Source: DATAEK01 sp036258055 (lineage in GTDB: Bacteria > Acidobacteriota > Vicinamibacteria > Vicinamibacterales > 2-12-FULL-66-21). Taken from it: a stretch of 45,113 nucleotides of DNA. Numbering within the stretch: position 1 is the first letter of the stretch; each line of letters opens with the position of its first letter. Location of the stretch: contig DATAEK010000043.1 of NCBI GenBank assembly GCA_036258055.1, forward strand, positions 1 through 45,113, read 5' to 3'. The notes below the pieces were generated by a model. It was not told the origin of the DNA. It did not search any database and saw only the letters and a list, made by a program, of their open reading frames with translations. A program made the translations under genes and the position numbers. Shown here piece after piece: positions 16,805 to 27,814 of the stretch.

Positions 16805-17562
16805 CCTGCGCGGATTTCCGGCACGCCATCGTCGATCTCGCTCGCGGAACACTTCCGGACGTAGACGAGCCGCGGGTGCGCGCACACGTCGCCGAATGCC
16901 CCGCGTGTGCGGTGCAACTGGCCACGGAGCGGTCGCTTTCGGCAGCGCTTCGTGGGCTTGCCGAGGACGTGGCGGCGGAAGGGGCGCCTGACGCCGTCGA
17001 AGAGCGGCTGCTCTCGATGTTCGAGGCGGATAGGACGACTGCGACCTCGCGGGCCGCCGCGCCGTTCAGATGGTGGATTCCGCTCGCTGCGTGTCTGGTG
17101 CTGGCCGCAGGATCGATCGCATGGTGGCGCAGCGGCGAACCTGGCCGGCGAGCGCCAGGTCCTGCGCCAAGCACGCCGGCCTCCACTCGAGTCTCGGGCG
17201 CCACGCCCTCGGCGACCGTCGCGTCCGCCACGACCGTCCCAACGCCAGCAAACGTCGACGCACACGCGGTTGACCCGCCGCCGAACCGCGCTTCGAAGAT
17301 CCCGGCTCGCCGGCCACCGCGCGTGCTGCGGCCCGCCGGCTTCATGGCGATTCCGGCGGCGACCGGCCTTCCGGATTTCGAGAGCGGAGAGATCGTACGC
17401 ACGCGGATTCCCGTCTCGTCTCTGCCGGTGTACGGCGTGGACATTCCGCCCGACGCGGCCGGAACGCCAGTCGAGGCCGACCTGCTCGTGGGGCAGGACG
17501 GTCGGGTCCGGGCGATCCGACTCGTGACGAGCGATTCGAGGAATACAAGGAGCAGACAATGA
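16801..17562 (+). CDS. Membrane anti-sigma factor with zinc-finger domain
   Basis: A 253-residue single-pass membrane protein. The N-terminal cytoplasmic part has the anti-sigma zinc motif H29-x3-C33-x2-C36, a hydrophobic helix follows at about 91-109, then a Pro/Ala/Thr-rich external linker (110-185) and a C-terminal region whose end (PPDAAGTPVEADLLVGQDGRVRAI) resembles a TonB-C-like strand pattern. It should hold the adjacent ECF sigma at the membrane until signalled. Start is the ATG overlapping the sigma stop at 16801. Its own stop overlaps the next ATG. Confidence 0.88.
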   Translation: MTCADFRHAIVDLARGTLPDVDEPRVRAHVAECPACAVQLATERSLSAALRGLAEDVAAEGAPDAVEERLLSMFEADRTTATSRAAAPFRWWIPLAACLVLAAGSIAWWRSGEPGRRAPGPAPSTPASTRVSGATPSATVASATTVPTPANVDAHAVDPPPNRASKIPARRPPRVLRPAGFMAIPAATGLPDFESGEIVRTRIPVSSLPVYGVDIPPDAAGTPVEADLLVGQDGRVRAIRLVTSDSRNTRSRQ

Positions 17563-18536
17563 AGCAGACGACCTTCATCGCCGTGACCGCGCTCGTCGCG
17601 GGGCTGGGAGCGGGTGCAGCCGCGCAGGATCCACAGGAGATGGCGCGGCGCGCGGAAATCGAGCGCATGGCCGCCACGCAGACCATGGCGCGAACGGCTG
17701 TCGAAGCCCGCTTCACGACCGGTGCGCCGTACGCGGCCGAAGCGGTCACGGAATCGACGCAGCAGCTCGCCGACGGCAATCGGATCGTCAAGAAGAGCAT
17801 CACGCGGATCTTCCGCGACAGCGAGGGGCGCACTCGTCGGGAGCAGCTTGCGGCCAACGGCGTCGATATTCAGACCGTGAACATCAGCGATCCGGTCGCG
17901 GAATCGACGTTCGTGCTCTTTCCGGAGACGCGGACCGCGTTCCGCAATGGCGTCGTGATCGCGACGCCGCGGGGAGTGGCCACTGCCAGCGTGGGACCGG
18001 GCGCGACCGGCGTGGTCACCGCGACCAGATCGCCCGACGGCACCGCCGTCAGTATCCAGGCGCGCGAAACCAGCGCTGCGAACGAAGGTGCGAGCAGGGC
18101 TACGGCCGAAGCCGGTGCCATCGCCAGGAGCGGCGGGGCGGGCGCTGGCGGAGGCGTCGCCGCCGGCGGCGGTCGGGGGCGAGGCGCGGGCGCTGGCGGG
18201 ATGCTGCCGGCCAAACAGCCTGGACCCGGTGATCCGGGCGTCCGCGAGGATCTCGGTCAGCAGACGATCGAAGGCGTCGTGGCAACTGGCACTCGCGTCA
18301 CGACGACCATTCCCGCGGGCGCGATTGGGAACGAGCAGCCGATCAAGGTCGTATCCGAACAGTGGTTCTCGCCGGACCTGCAGGTGCTGGTGCTCACGAA
18401 GCACAGCGATCCTCGCACCGGGGATACGGTTTACCGGCTGACCAACATTGTTCGCAGCGAGCAGGTCCGGTCGCTCTTCGAAGTTCCGCCGGACTACACG
18501 CTCAAGGACTCGATCATTCGGCGCGACATGCGCTAG
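17559..18536 (+). CDS. Secreted hypothetical protein of the ECF operon
   Basis: A 325-residue protein I do not recognise as a named family. It begins with a clear signal peptide (residues 1-23, cut near AAAQD). A folded-looking region follows (about 40-125), then a Gly/Ala-rich low-complexity stretch (about 185-215), then a conserved-looking C-terminal part (240-325). It overlaps the anti-sigma gene by four bases, so it is the third product of the same transcript and is probably linked to the signal the sigma factor answers. The stretch FRDSEGRTRRE and the C-terminal EQWFSPDLQVLVLTKHSDPRTGDT are the best handles for a search. Confidence 0.8.
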   Translation: MKQTTFIAVTALVAGLGAGAAAQDPQEMARRAEIERMAATQTMARTAVEARFTTGAPYAAEAVTESTQQLADGNRIVKKSITRIFRDSEGRTRREQLAANGVDIQTVNISDPVAESTFVLFPETRTAFRNGVVIATPRGVATASVGPGATGVVTATRSPDGTAVSIQARETSAANEGASRATAEAGAIARSGGAGAGGGVAAGGGRGRGAGAGGMLPAKQPGPGDPGVREDLGQQTIEGVVATGTRVTTTIPAGAIGNEQPIKVVSEQWFSPDLQVLVLTKHSDPRTGDTVYRLTNIVRSEQVRSLFEVPPDYTLKDSIIRRDMR

Positions 18537-18547
18537 TCGAACGCGCT

Positions 18548-18575
18548 AGTCGGCCGTCGGTAGTCGACAGTCATT
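18548..18575. repeat. Heptamer tandem repeat tract (agtcggc type)
   Basis: Four consecutive 7-base units: agtcggc (18548), cgtcggt (18555), agtcgac (18562), agtcatt (18569). The unit resembles those inside ppdK and mutL. Confidence 0.55.
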
Positions 18576-18665
18576 GCCCGTCAGCCCTCCTGGCGGACAA
18601 TCCGGCCGCGGCGGTTTCCTCCATCGTCGCGGCCGGATAAACTTCTCCTCTTCTATTCTTAATCT

Positions 18666-18688
18666 GCCATGGGGCCCCACCCCATGGC
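18666..18688. repeat. Third GGGGTGGGGCCCC palindromic element (reverse orientation)
   Basis: gccatgggg (18666-18674), loop cccca, ccccatggc (18680-18688): a 9-bp perfect stem containing the reverse complement of the core seen at 8465 and 8514. Read on the minus strand, the flank before the core carries CTTGAGCCG and AGCGAGCGC-like sequence, as does the flank of the 8465 copy, so the shared unit is longer than the hairpin. Confidence 0.6.
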
Positions 18689-18794
18689 CTGCCAGCGCTC
18701 GCTCGGCTCAAGATGCTCGCTCGCGCCGTTGGCTTGTTGCGACAGCCTGCTCTCAGTCGCCTCCTGACTCGCGCTACCTCGTTACTTCCGCTCG

Positions 18795-18803
18795 TGTTAA
18801 ATT
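18795..18803 (+). promoter_or_regulatory. Candidate extended -10 for mgtE operon
   Basis: TG-T-TAAATT at 18795-18803, 33 bases before the mgtE ATG. No clear -35. The sequence is AT-rich against its surroundings. Confidence 0.3.
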
Positions 18804-18836
18804 GAGCAGTTCGCTCAGGTCGAAAATCCTTCGATC

Positions 18837-20210
18837 ATGGCCCAGCGCAAACTCGACGTCGTCCTCGATTCGGTCAAGCGTCTCCAGCGCATGGGGGCTA
18901 CGTCGAACCTCGTCAACCTGCTCCAGAAACAGTACCCGGCGGACCTCGCGCAGTTGTTCTCGGAGCTCCCCGACAAAGATCGCCTCTCGGTGTTCTCGCT
19001 GCTCGTCGAGCGAAACAGCCGTTTGGCGATGGAGGCGCTGAGCGAGCTCGGTCCGGAGGCTGCTGCCGCCATGCTGGCCGGGCGTCCCGCCGACGAGATC
19101 GTCAAGCTCGCCCAGGAGCTCCCGTCGGATGACGCTGCGGCGATCATCGACTACCTGCCCGAGGAGCTGTCGGGCGCGGTCCTGGAGTTGATGCAGAAGC
19201 GGCCGGCTGGCGCCGACGTCGGTGAGCTGCTCGAGTACGAGGAGCAGACCGCCGGCCGGATCATGAACCCGAAGGTGTTCGCACTCTCCGAAGACATGAC
19301 TGCGGGAGAGGCGATCACGGCGCTTCAGGGATCGCGGGACGTCGAGATGGTCTTCTATCTCTACGTCATCGACGTGCGCCGTCATCTCGTTGGGGTCGTG
19401 TCGTTGCGCCGCCTGCTGCCCGTTCCGCCTACGACACCGCTGAAGCGGATCATGACGACGGACGTCATCAGCGTGCGTGCGGACATGGACCAGGAAGAGG
19501 TCGCACGCCTGGTCGCGTCCTACAACCTGCTCGCGATCCCGGTCGTGGACGAAGAGAACAAACTCGTCGGCGTCATCACCGTGGACGATGTGATCGACGT
19601 CATCAAAGACGAGGCGACGGAAGACGTCTATCGGCTCGCCGGTGTGACCGGAGACGATCGCGTGTTCACGCGCCCGATCGAATCCCTCCGCAAGCGGCTG
19701 CCGTGGCTCGTGGTGAATCTCGGGACCGCGTTCGTGGCCGCGTCGGTGGTCGCGCTCTTCCAGAACACGATAGGCGCGGTGACGGCGCTGGCGGTGTTCA
19801 TGCCGGTCGTCGCCGGCATGGGCGGCAACGCCGCCACCCAGACACTGGCCGTCATCGTGCGCGGCATCGCCCTTGGCGAGCTGACGTGGAGCAACAGCCG
19901 GAAGGCGTTGTTGAAGGAGACGATCGTCGGCGTGGGCAACGGCGTGGCGTGCGGCCTTCTCGGTGCGCTCGTCGTGTGGGCATTCAAAGGCGATCCGTTG
20001 CTCGGCGGGATCCTGGCGATGGCGATGATCATCAACATGTTCGTCGCCGCGACAGCGGGCACGCTGATTCCGCTCGCGCTGCGCGCCCTGAAAGTCGATC
20101 CGGCGCTGGCGTCATCCGTCTTCATCACCACGTTGACCGACGTCTTCGGCTTCCTGTCGTTCCTCGGGCTCGGCGCGCTCTTTGTGAAGTACCTGCACAA
20201 GGCAGGGTAA
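18837..20210 (+). CDS. mgtE: Magnesium transporter MgtE
   Basis: A 457-residue MgtE channel: N-terminal helical Mg2+-sensing domain (about 1-125), two CBS domains (about 130-255), a plug helix, and five membrane helices (from about 280). The pore signature MPVVAGMGGNAATQTLAV and TTLTDVFGF, with the aspartate of the ion pathway, are present. Intracellular Mg2+ is expected to close the channel through the N and CBS domains. It is the first gene of the tightly spaced mgtE-recO-glyQ-glyS-ppdK-corA-mutL run; recO follows after 29 bases. Confidence 0.95.
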   Translation: MAQRKLDVVLDSVKRLQRMGATSNLVNLLQKQYPADLAQLFSELPDKDRLSVFSLLVERNSRLAMEALSELGPEAAAAMLAGRPADEIVKLAQELPSDDAAAIIDYLPEELSGAVLELMQKRPAGADVGELLEYEEQTAGRIMNPKVFALSEDMTAGEAITALQGSRDVEMVFYLYVIDVRRHLVGVVSLRRLLPVPPTTPLKRIMTTDVISVRADMDQEEVARLVASYNLLAIPVVDEENKLVGVITVDDVIDVIKDEATEDVYRLAGVTGDDRVFTRPIESLRKRLPWLVVNLGTAFVAASVVALFQNTIGAVTALAVFMPVVAGMGGNAATQTLAVIVRGIALGELTWSNSRKALLKETIVGVGNGVACGLLGALVVWAFKGDPLLGGILAMAMIINMFVAATAGTLIPLALRALKVDPALASSVFITTLTDVFGFLSFLGLGALFVKYLHKAG

Positions 20211-20239
20211 GATGTTGAGCGACCGGAACCCTGCGCCGC

Positions 20240-20983
20240 ATGCCTGTTTACAAGTCGGAGGCGTTGATCCTCCGCACGTACAAGCTCGGGGAGGCCGATC
20301 GCATCGTCGTGTTCCTGACGCGGGATCGCGGAAAGAAGCGCGGCGTGGCGAAAGGCGCGCGCCGTCCGCGGTCACGGTACACGGGGGCCCTCGAGCCGAT
20401 GACGCGTGCGGGGGTCGCATACTACGAGCGCGAACAGCGCGATCTCGTCCGGCTGAACTACGTAGAGCCGACCCGATCGCCGCTGTCAGCGGCGACCGCC
20501 GAAGCGCTCGGACACGTGGGGTATTTCGCCGAGCTCATCGACGAGTGGGCGCCCGAGGCACACGCGGATGAGCGGTTGTTCCGCCTGGGCGCCTCGATGG
20601 TCGATGCACTGGCGGCCGACGCACCCATCGATCCGCTGGCGCGCTATTTCGAGTACTGGCTGTTGCGGCTGCAGGGCGTGTATCCGGCCCTCGCCTGCGC
20701 GGTGTGCGGCGGATCGCTGCAGCGCGGCGCCGTCATGCCGCCGCGCGAGCACGCCTTCGTGTGCCGGCGATGCGCGCCGGCGGGTGGTACTGGGGTTTCG
20801 TCGGCGGGCGTGCACTTTCTCGTGTCCGCCGGATCGGTCGCGCCATCGCGGCTCGAGTCGCTGACGCTGACGTCGCAGGTGTCTCGTGAGCTGGAGACCG
20901 CTCACCGCCGCCTGATCAACACACATCTGGAAAAGGAGTTGAAATCCACACGGGTGCTCCGCGAAATGCGACTGGCCCGCTGA
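20240..20983 (+). CDS. recO: DNA repair protein RecO
   Basis: A 247-residue recombination mediator that helps RecR load RecA on SSB-coated DNA. The N-terminal OB-fold starts with the family's typical YKSEALILRTYKLGEADRIVVFLT. The central helical domain is followed by a zinc-ribbon-like set, C-x2-C (CAVCGG) and C-x2-C (CRRC). Length is usual. It sits immediately before glyQS, a neighbourhood also known in other bacteria. Confidence 0.94.
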   Translation: MPVYKSEALILRTYKLGEADRIVVFLTRDRGKKRGVAKGARRPRSRYTGALEPMTRAGVAYYEREQRDLVRLNYVEPTRSPLSAATAEALGHVGYFAELIDEWAPEAHADERLFRLGASMVDALAADAPIDPLARYFEYWLLRLQGVYPALACAVCGGSLQRGAVMPPREHAFVCRRCAPAGGTGVSSAGVHFLVSAGSVAPSRLESLTLTSQVSRELETAHRRLINTHLEKELKSTRVLREMRLAR

Positions 20984-20993
20984 TCGAGTCCGA

Positions 20994-21860
20994 ATGGTCA
21001 CGCTGCAACAACTCATCTTCAAGCTCTCGGAGTTCTGGTCCTCCCGAGGTTGCCTCCTTCAACAGCCGCTCGACGTCGAGATGGGCGCGGGAACGATGCA
21101 CCCCGAGACTTTTCTGCGCGTGCTCGGACCGACGCCGTGGAGCGTCGCCTACGTGCAGCCGTCACGCCGTCCTGCCGACGGGCGATTCGGGGAGAACCCG
21201 AACCGGTTGTTCAAGCACCACCAGTTCCAGGTGATCCTCAAGCCGGCGCCCGACGACGTTCAGCAGTTGTATTTGCAGAGCCTCGAGGCGTGCGGGATCG
21301 ATCTGCGCGCGCACGACGTGCGCTTCGAGGAGGACAACTGGGAGTCGCCGACGCTCGGCGCCTGGGGGATCGGGTGGCAGGTGCTCTTCGATGGTCAGGA
21401 GATCACGCAGTTCACCTACTTCCAGCAGGCAGGCGGACTCGATCTCGCTCCGATATCCGCGGAGCTGACCTACGGTCTCGAGCGGCTCGCGATGGAGCTG
21501 CAGGACGTGGACAACGTGTTCGACGTGGAGTGGGCGCCAGGCGTGACCTACCGGGAGGTCCGTCACCGCGACGAGGTCGAGCAGTCGAAGTACGCGTTCG
21601 GCCAGATAGACATGCCTGCGGCGGAGCTGAATGCGCTGCACCGTACGATGTTCGACCAATACTTCGGGCTTGCCGGCACGCTCCTGCGTTCTGGCCTCGT
21701 GCTGCCGGCGCTCGAGTACACGCTCAAGTGCTCGCACATGTTCAACCTGCTCGACGCGAGCGGCGGCATCGGCGTGACCGAACGGACGGCCTACATCCTG
21801 CGGGTGCGGCAGCTGGCCATCGCCGTGGCAAAGGCCTGGGTGGGCGAGACCGATGGATAG
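20994..21860 (+). CDS. glyQ: Glycyl-tRNA synthetase alpha subunit
   Basis: The 288-residue catalytic subunit of the alpha2beta2-type glycyl-tRNA synthetase. Highly conserved blocks are visible: CLLQQPLDVEMGAGTMHPETFLRVLGP near the start, YVQPSRRPADGRFGENPNR, the FEEDNWESPTLGAWGIGWQV motif, and LTYGLERLAM. The start ATG is 10 bases after recO. Its end overlaps glyS by eight bases. Confidence 0.97.
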   Translation: MVTLQQLIFKLSEFWSSRGCLLQQPLDVEMGAGTMHPETFLRVLGPTPWSVAYVQPSRRPADGRFGENPNRLFKHHQFQVILKPAPDDVQQLYLQSLEACGIDLRAHDVRFEEDNWESPTLGAWGIGWQVLFDGQEITQFTYFQQAGGLDLAPISAELTYGLERLAMELQDVDNVFDVEWAPGVTYREVRHRDEVEQSKYAFGQIDMPAAELNALHRTMFDQYFGLAGTLLRSGLVLPALEYTLKCSHMFNLLDASGGIGVTERTAYILRVRQLAIAVAKAWVGETDG

Positions 21861-24054
21861 AGAGCTGCTGATCGAAATCGGCGTCGAAGAGCTCCCCGCG
21901 GCGTGGCTGCCCGGCCTGACGCGACAGCTCGCCGATCGTCTCGGTGCGCGCCTGAAAGAACAGCGCATCGATGCGGGCGCGGTCGTCGAGAGCTACGCCA
22001 CGCCGCGACGCCTCACTGCGCGCGTGGACAAGATCGCGGAACGCCAGGAGGACCTCGACGAGACGATCAGCGGTCCACCTGTTTCGGCGGCGATCGGCGC
22101 AGACGGACGGCCCACGCCCGCAGGGCTCGGGTTCGCGAAGAAGCAGGGAGTAGGGTTCGAGGAGCTCACGCGCGTCACGACACCCAAGGGTGAATACGTC
22201 GCCTACCAGAAGCGTCAGCGCGGCAAGAGCTCCGCCGATACGCTGCCCGATGTTCTCACCGGTGTGCTCCGGGATCTGAGTTTTCCCAAGCAGATGCACT
22301 GGGACGCCACGCTCGAGGACGGCCGCGGCGAGCTTCTGTTCGGGCGGCCGATTCGATGGCTGCTGTTCCTCTACGGCGGCCGCGTCGTGCCGTTCACCAT
22401 CCTGCGCACGCCGAATGCCGCGTCTCCTCAGGTCCAGGAGGTGACATCGGGAGCGGTGACCTACGGGCATCGATTCCTCGCGACGAGCGGACGTGCGGGA
22501 CGATCGATAAAGGTCCGCAGCTTCGACGAGTATCAGGCGCGTCTGACCGAGCACTTCGTCGTCCTCGATCACGCAGATCGGAGAGATCGAATCGCGCGCG
22601 AGCTCGAACTCCATGCGCGACGCCTCGGCGGACGCGTGCAGCTCAAAGAGCATGCGGCGCTCGTCGAGGAAGTCGCGGACCTGGTGGAGATGCCCGGTGT
22701 CGTCGCCGGATTCTACGCCAGCACGTTTCTCGACCTCCCGACTGAAGTTCTGGTGACGACGCTCGTCCACCACCAGCATTTCTTCCCGATCGTGGACGAT
22801 GCGGGGCATCTCAAGGAAGCGTTTCTTGCCGTGGTCAACACCCGGCCGGCCGACGAGCGGGCGATCGCGAAGAACACCGAACGTGTGGTGACGGCGCGAC
22901 TCCGGGACGCGAAGTTCTTCTGGGAATCCGATCGCCGCACACTGCTCGAGTCTCGACTCGAGCGGCTCCACACCGTCCTCTTCCACCAGAAGCTCGGCAG
23001 TTACCGCGACAAGACCGAGCGGATCGAGCGACTGGCGCGCTGGATCGCCGGTGACGTGCTCGGCGACGCTGCGGCGGCTGACCATGCCGCCAGGGCGGCC
23101 CGGCTGGCCAAGGTCGACCTGACGACCGAGATGGTCTTCGAGTTCCCGGAGCTGCAGGGAACGATGGGCGGCATCTACGCCCGCGAGGAAGGGCAGCCCG
23201 CGCAGGTCTGGAAGGCGATTTATCACCAGTATCTGCCGGTGGGGATCGAAGTCGACGCGCCGCCATCCCGGGCGCAGCTTGGCGAGGCCGCGGTGACGTG
23301 GGCGGCCGTGTCGCTGGCGGACAAGCTCGACACCGTGGCGAGCCTCTCGCGCGCGGGCGAACGCGCCACGGGATCGCGCGATCCGTTCGGACTGCGCCGT
23401 CAGATGCACGGCATCGTCCGGATATTGATGGACCTCCCCGAGCTGACCGGCGTTGCCCGCGAGATCACCGTGCGGCAGCTGCTCGATCGCGCGGCGGACA
23501 GCGTCCCGGACGCTGCCGGAGCCTGGGATGCGGAAGCGGCCAACGCCTTTGCGGACGAGCGTGTGCGCTTTGCGCTCGAGCAGCGGGGCTTTCCGATCGA
23601 GATCGTTCGCGGGGCGACCTCGGCGTCGGGCGACGTCGCGCCGCTCCGCGCGCGCCGCGTCGCGGAAGCGCTTCAGGCACTTCGTACGTCACAGGATTTT
23701 CAAGCCCTCGCCGTACTCTTCAAGCGGGTCAAGAACATCGCGCGGGAGTTGAAGTCCGATGTCGCGCTGGACCGGTCGCAACTGACCGAGCCTGCGGAAA
23801 CCGCGCTCCTCGCGCAGCTCGACGCCCGCAGCCCGACGATCGGTAAAGCCGCTCGGGGCGCGGACTACCGGCACGCGCTGACGGAGATCGCGTCGCTGCG
23901 GCCGGTTGTCGATCGTTTCTTCACGGAAGTATTCGTCATGGCCGAGGATGAGTGCGTGAGGACCGCGCGTCTGAAGCTGATGGCCGATCTGCGGGATCTG
24001 ATTCTCGATCTCGCGGATATCTCTGAAATCGTCCCTCAAACGGAGCACGCGTAG
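21853..24054 (+). CDS. glyS: Glycyl-tRNA synthetase beta subunit
   Basis: The 733-residue beta subunit, which binds tRNA-Gly and supports the alpha subunit. The N-terminus (LLIEIGVEELPAAWL) and the blocks HWDATLEDGRGELLFGRPIRWL, VNTRPADERAI, ARLRDAKFFWESD and PFGLRRQMHGIVRI are all typical; the C-terminal helical anticodon-binding domain ends in MAEDECVRTARLKLMADLRDLI. Length is slightly above the usual of about 690. Overlaps glyQ by eight bases; ppdK begins two bases after its stop. Confidence 0.97.
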   Translation: MDRELLIEIGVEELPAAWLPGLTRQLADRLGARLKEQRIDAGAVVESYATPRRLTARVDKIAERQEDLDETISGPPVSAAIGADGRPTPAGLGFAKKQGVGFEELTRVTTPKGEYVAYQKRQRGKSSADTLPDVLTGVLRDLSFPKQMHWDATLEDGRGELLFGRPIRWLLFLYGGRVVPFTILRTPNAASPQVQEVTSGAVTYGHRFLATSGRAGRSIKVRSFDEYQARLTEHFVVLDHADRRDRIARELELHARRLGGRVQLKEHAALVEEVADLVEMPGVVAGFYASTFLDLPTEVLVTTLVHHQHFFPIVDDAGHLKEAFLAVVNTRPADERAIAKNTERVVTARLRDAKFFWESDRRTLLESRLERLHTVLFHQKLGSYRDKTERIERLARWIAGDVLGDAAAADHAARAARLAKVDLTTEMVFEFPELQGTMGGIYAREEGQPAQVWKAIYHQYLPVGIEVDAPPSRAQLGEAAVTWAAVSLADKLDTVASLSRAGERATGSRDPFGLRRQMHGIVRILMDLPELTGVAREITVRQLLDRAADSVPDAAGAWDAEAANAFADERVRFALEQRGFPIEIVRGATSASGDVAPLRARRVAEALQALRTSQDFQALAVLFKRVKNIARELKSDVALDRSQLTEPAETALLAQLDARSPTIGKAARGADYRHALTEIASLRPVVDRFFTEVFVMAEDECVRTARLKLMADLRDLILDLADISEIVPQTEHA

Positions 24055-24056
24055 AA

Positions 24057-26848
<2,792 letters not shown>

Positions 26849-26852
<4 letters not shown>

Positions 26853-27814
26853 TCAGCGTCTTCGTGCACGAGGGGGGCGTCACACGTCAGGCAGACGCCA
26901 TCAACCCGGCCTGGCTCAAGCCCGACAGCACGGTCTGGGTCTGGGTGGACCTCAGCAAGCCCTCGTCCGACGAAGCGCGAATTCTGACGGACGTCTTCCA
27001 CTTCCACGAGCTGGCGGTGGAAGACGCCCTCGCTGAAACCCATTATCCCAAGATCGAGTCCTACGGCGACTATCTCTACCTGATCCTCCACGGCATCGAC
27101 TTCAAAGCGAGCGAGCACCTCTTCAAGACGCAGGACATCGATTTCTTCCTCGGCGAGCGCTACCTCGTAACGGTGCATCCGGGCATCTCACGATCGATGA
27201 ACCAGGTCAGCGAGGTGTGCGGGCGGAGCGCGCACGTGCTGGGCGAGGGACCGACCGGGCTGCTCCACCGGATCGTCGACACGATGGTGGACAACTACCT
27301 GCCGGAAGTGGAGAAGCTCAACGAGCGGCTCGACGAGATCGAGAAGGAGGTCTTTGAGCATCCGAACCAGCAACTCGTGCGTCGAATTCTCGATTTCAAG
27401 CGTGACGTGAGCTCACTGCGGCGCGTGGTGCTGCCGGAGCGTGACGCTGTGGGGCGCCTGGCCAGACGAGAGTTCGCCCTGATCTCGGAAGCGATGTCCT
27501 ACCGGTTCCGCGACGTCCACGATCACCTGGTGCGACTCGCCGACGAGGCGATGTTCTTCCAGGACCGCATCACCAGCCTGCTCGATGCCTACCTGTCGAA
27601 CGTATCGAATCAGCTGAACTCAGTCATGAAGGTGCTGACCGTGATCGCGACGATCTTCATGCCGCTGACCGTGCTGACCGGCATGTGGGGGATGAACGTG
27701 CCGTTGCCGCACCTCCCTGGCAACGACGCCGCGCAGTTCTGGTGGATTGTGATCCTCATGCTCGCCACCTCGGCGGTCATGCTCTGGTTTTTCCGCAGGA
27801 AGGGCTGGATATGA
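26849..27814 (+). CDS. corA: CorA-family magnesium/cobalt transporter
   Basis: A 321-residue CorA channel: a cytosolic alpha/beta N-domain, a long helix (about 165-265) rich in charged residues, and two C-terminal membrane helices. The selectivity signature GMN is present in TGMWGMNVPLPHLPG, and the protein ends in a basic FRRKGW tail. The start is TTG at 26849, overlapping the ppdK stop (TTGA); the first residues ISVFVHEGG fit the domain well. Its stop overlaps the mutL ATG (ATGA). A second Mg2+ channel gene, mgtE, stands at the head of the same run. Confidence 0.94.

Larger units (their letters stand above)
18537..18836. other. 300-base intergenic region before mgtE
   Basis: No gene or tRNA is seen. 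It holds a heptamer repeat tract (18548-18575), the third GGGGTGGGGCCCC element in reverse orientation (18666-18688) with its flanking CGAGCG-rich sequence to about 18730, and a candidate extended -10 near 18798. Confidence 0.7.

Noticed and set aside
21742..23409. Long open frame on the minus strand across glyQ/glyS, and similar ones opposite mutL, the ECF operon and aspS
   Set aside because: They lie opposite strongly conserved genes, have Arg/His/Asp-rich products without domains, and are expected from GC-rich codon bias.
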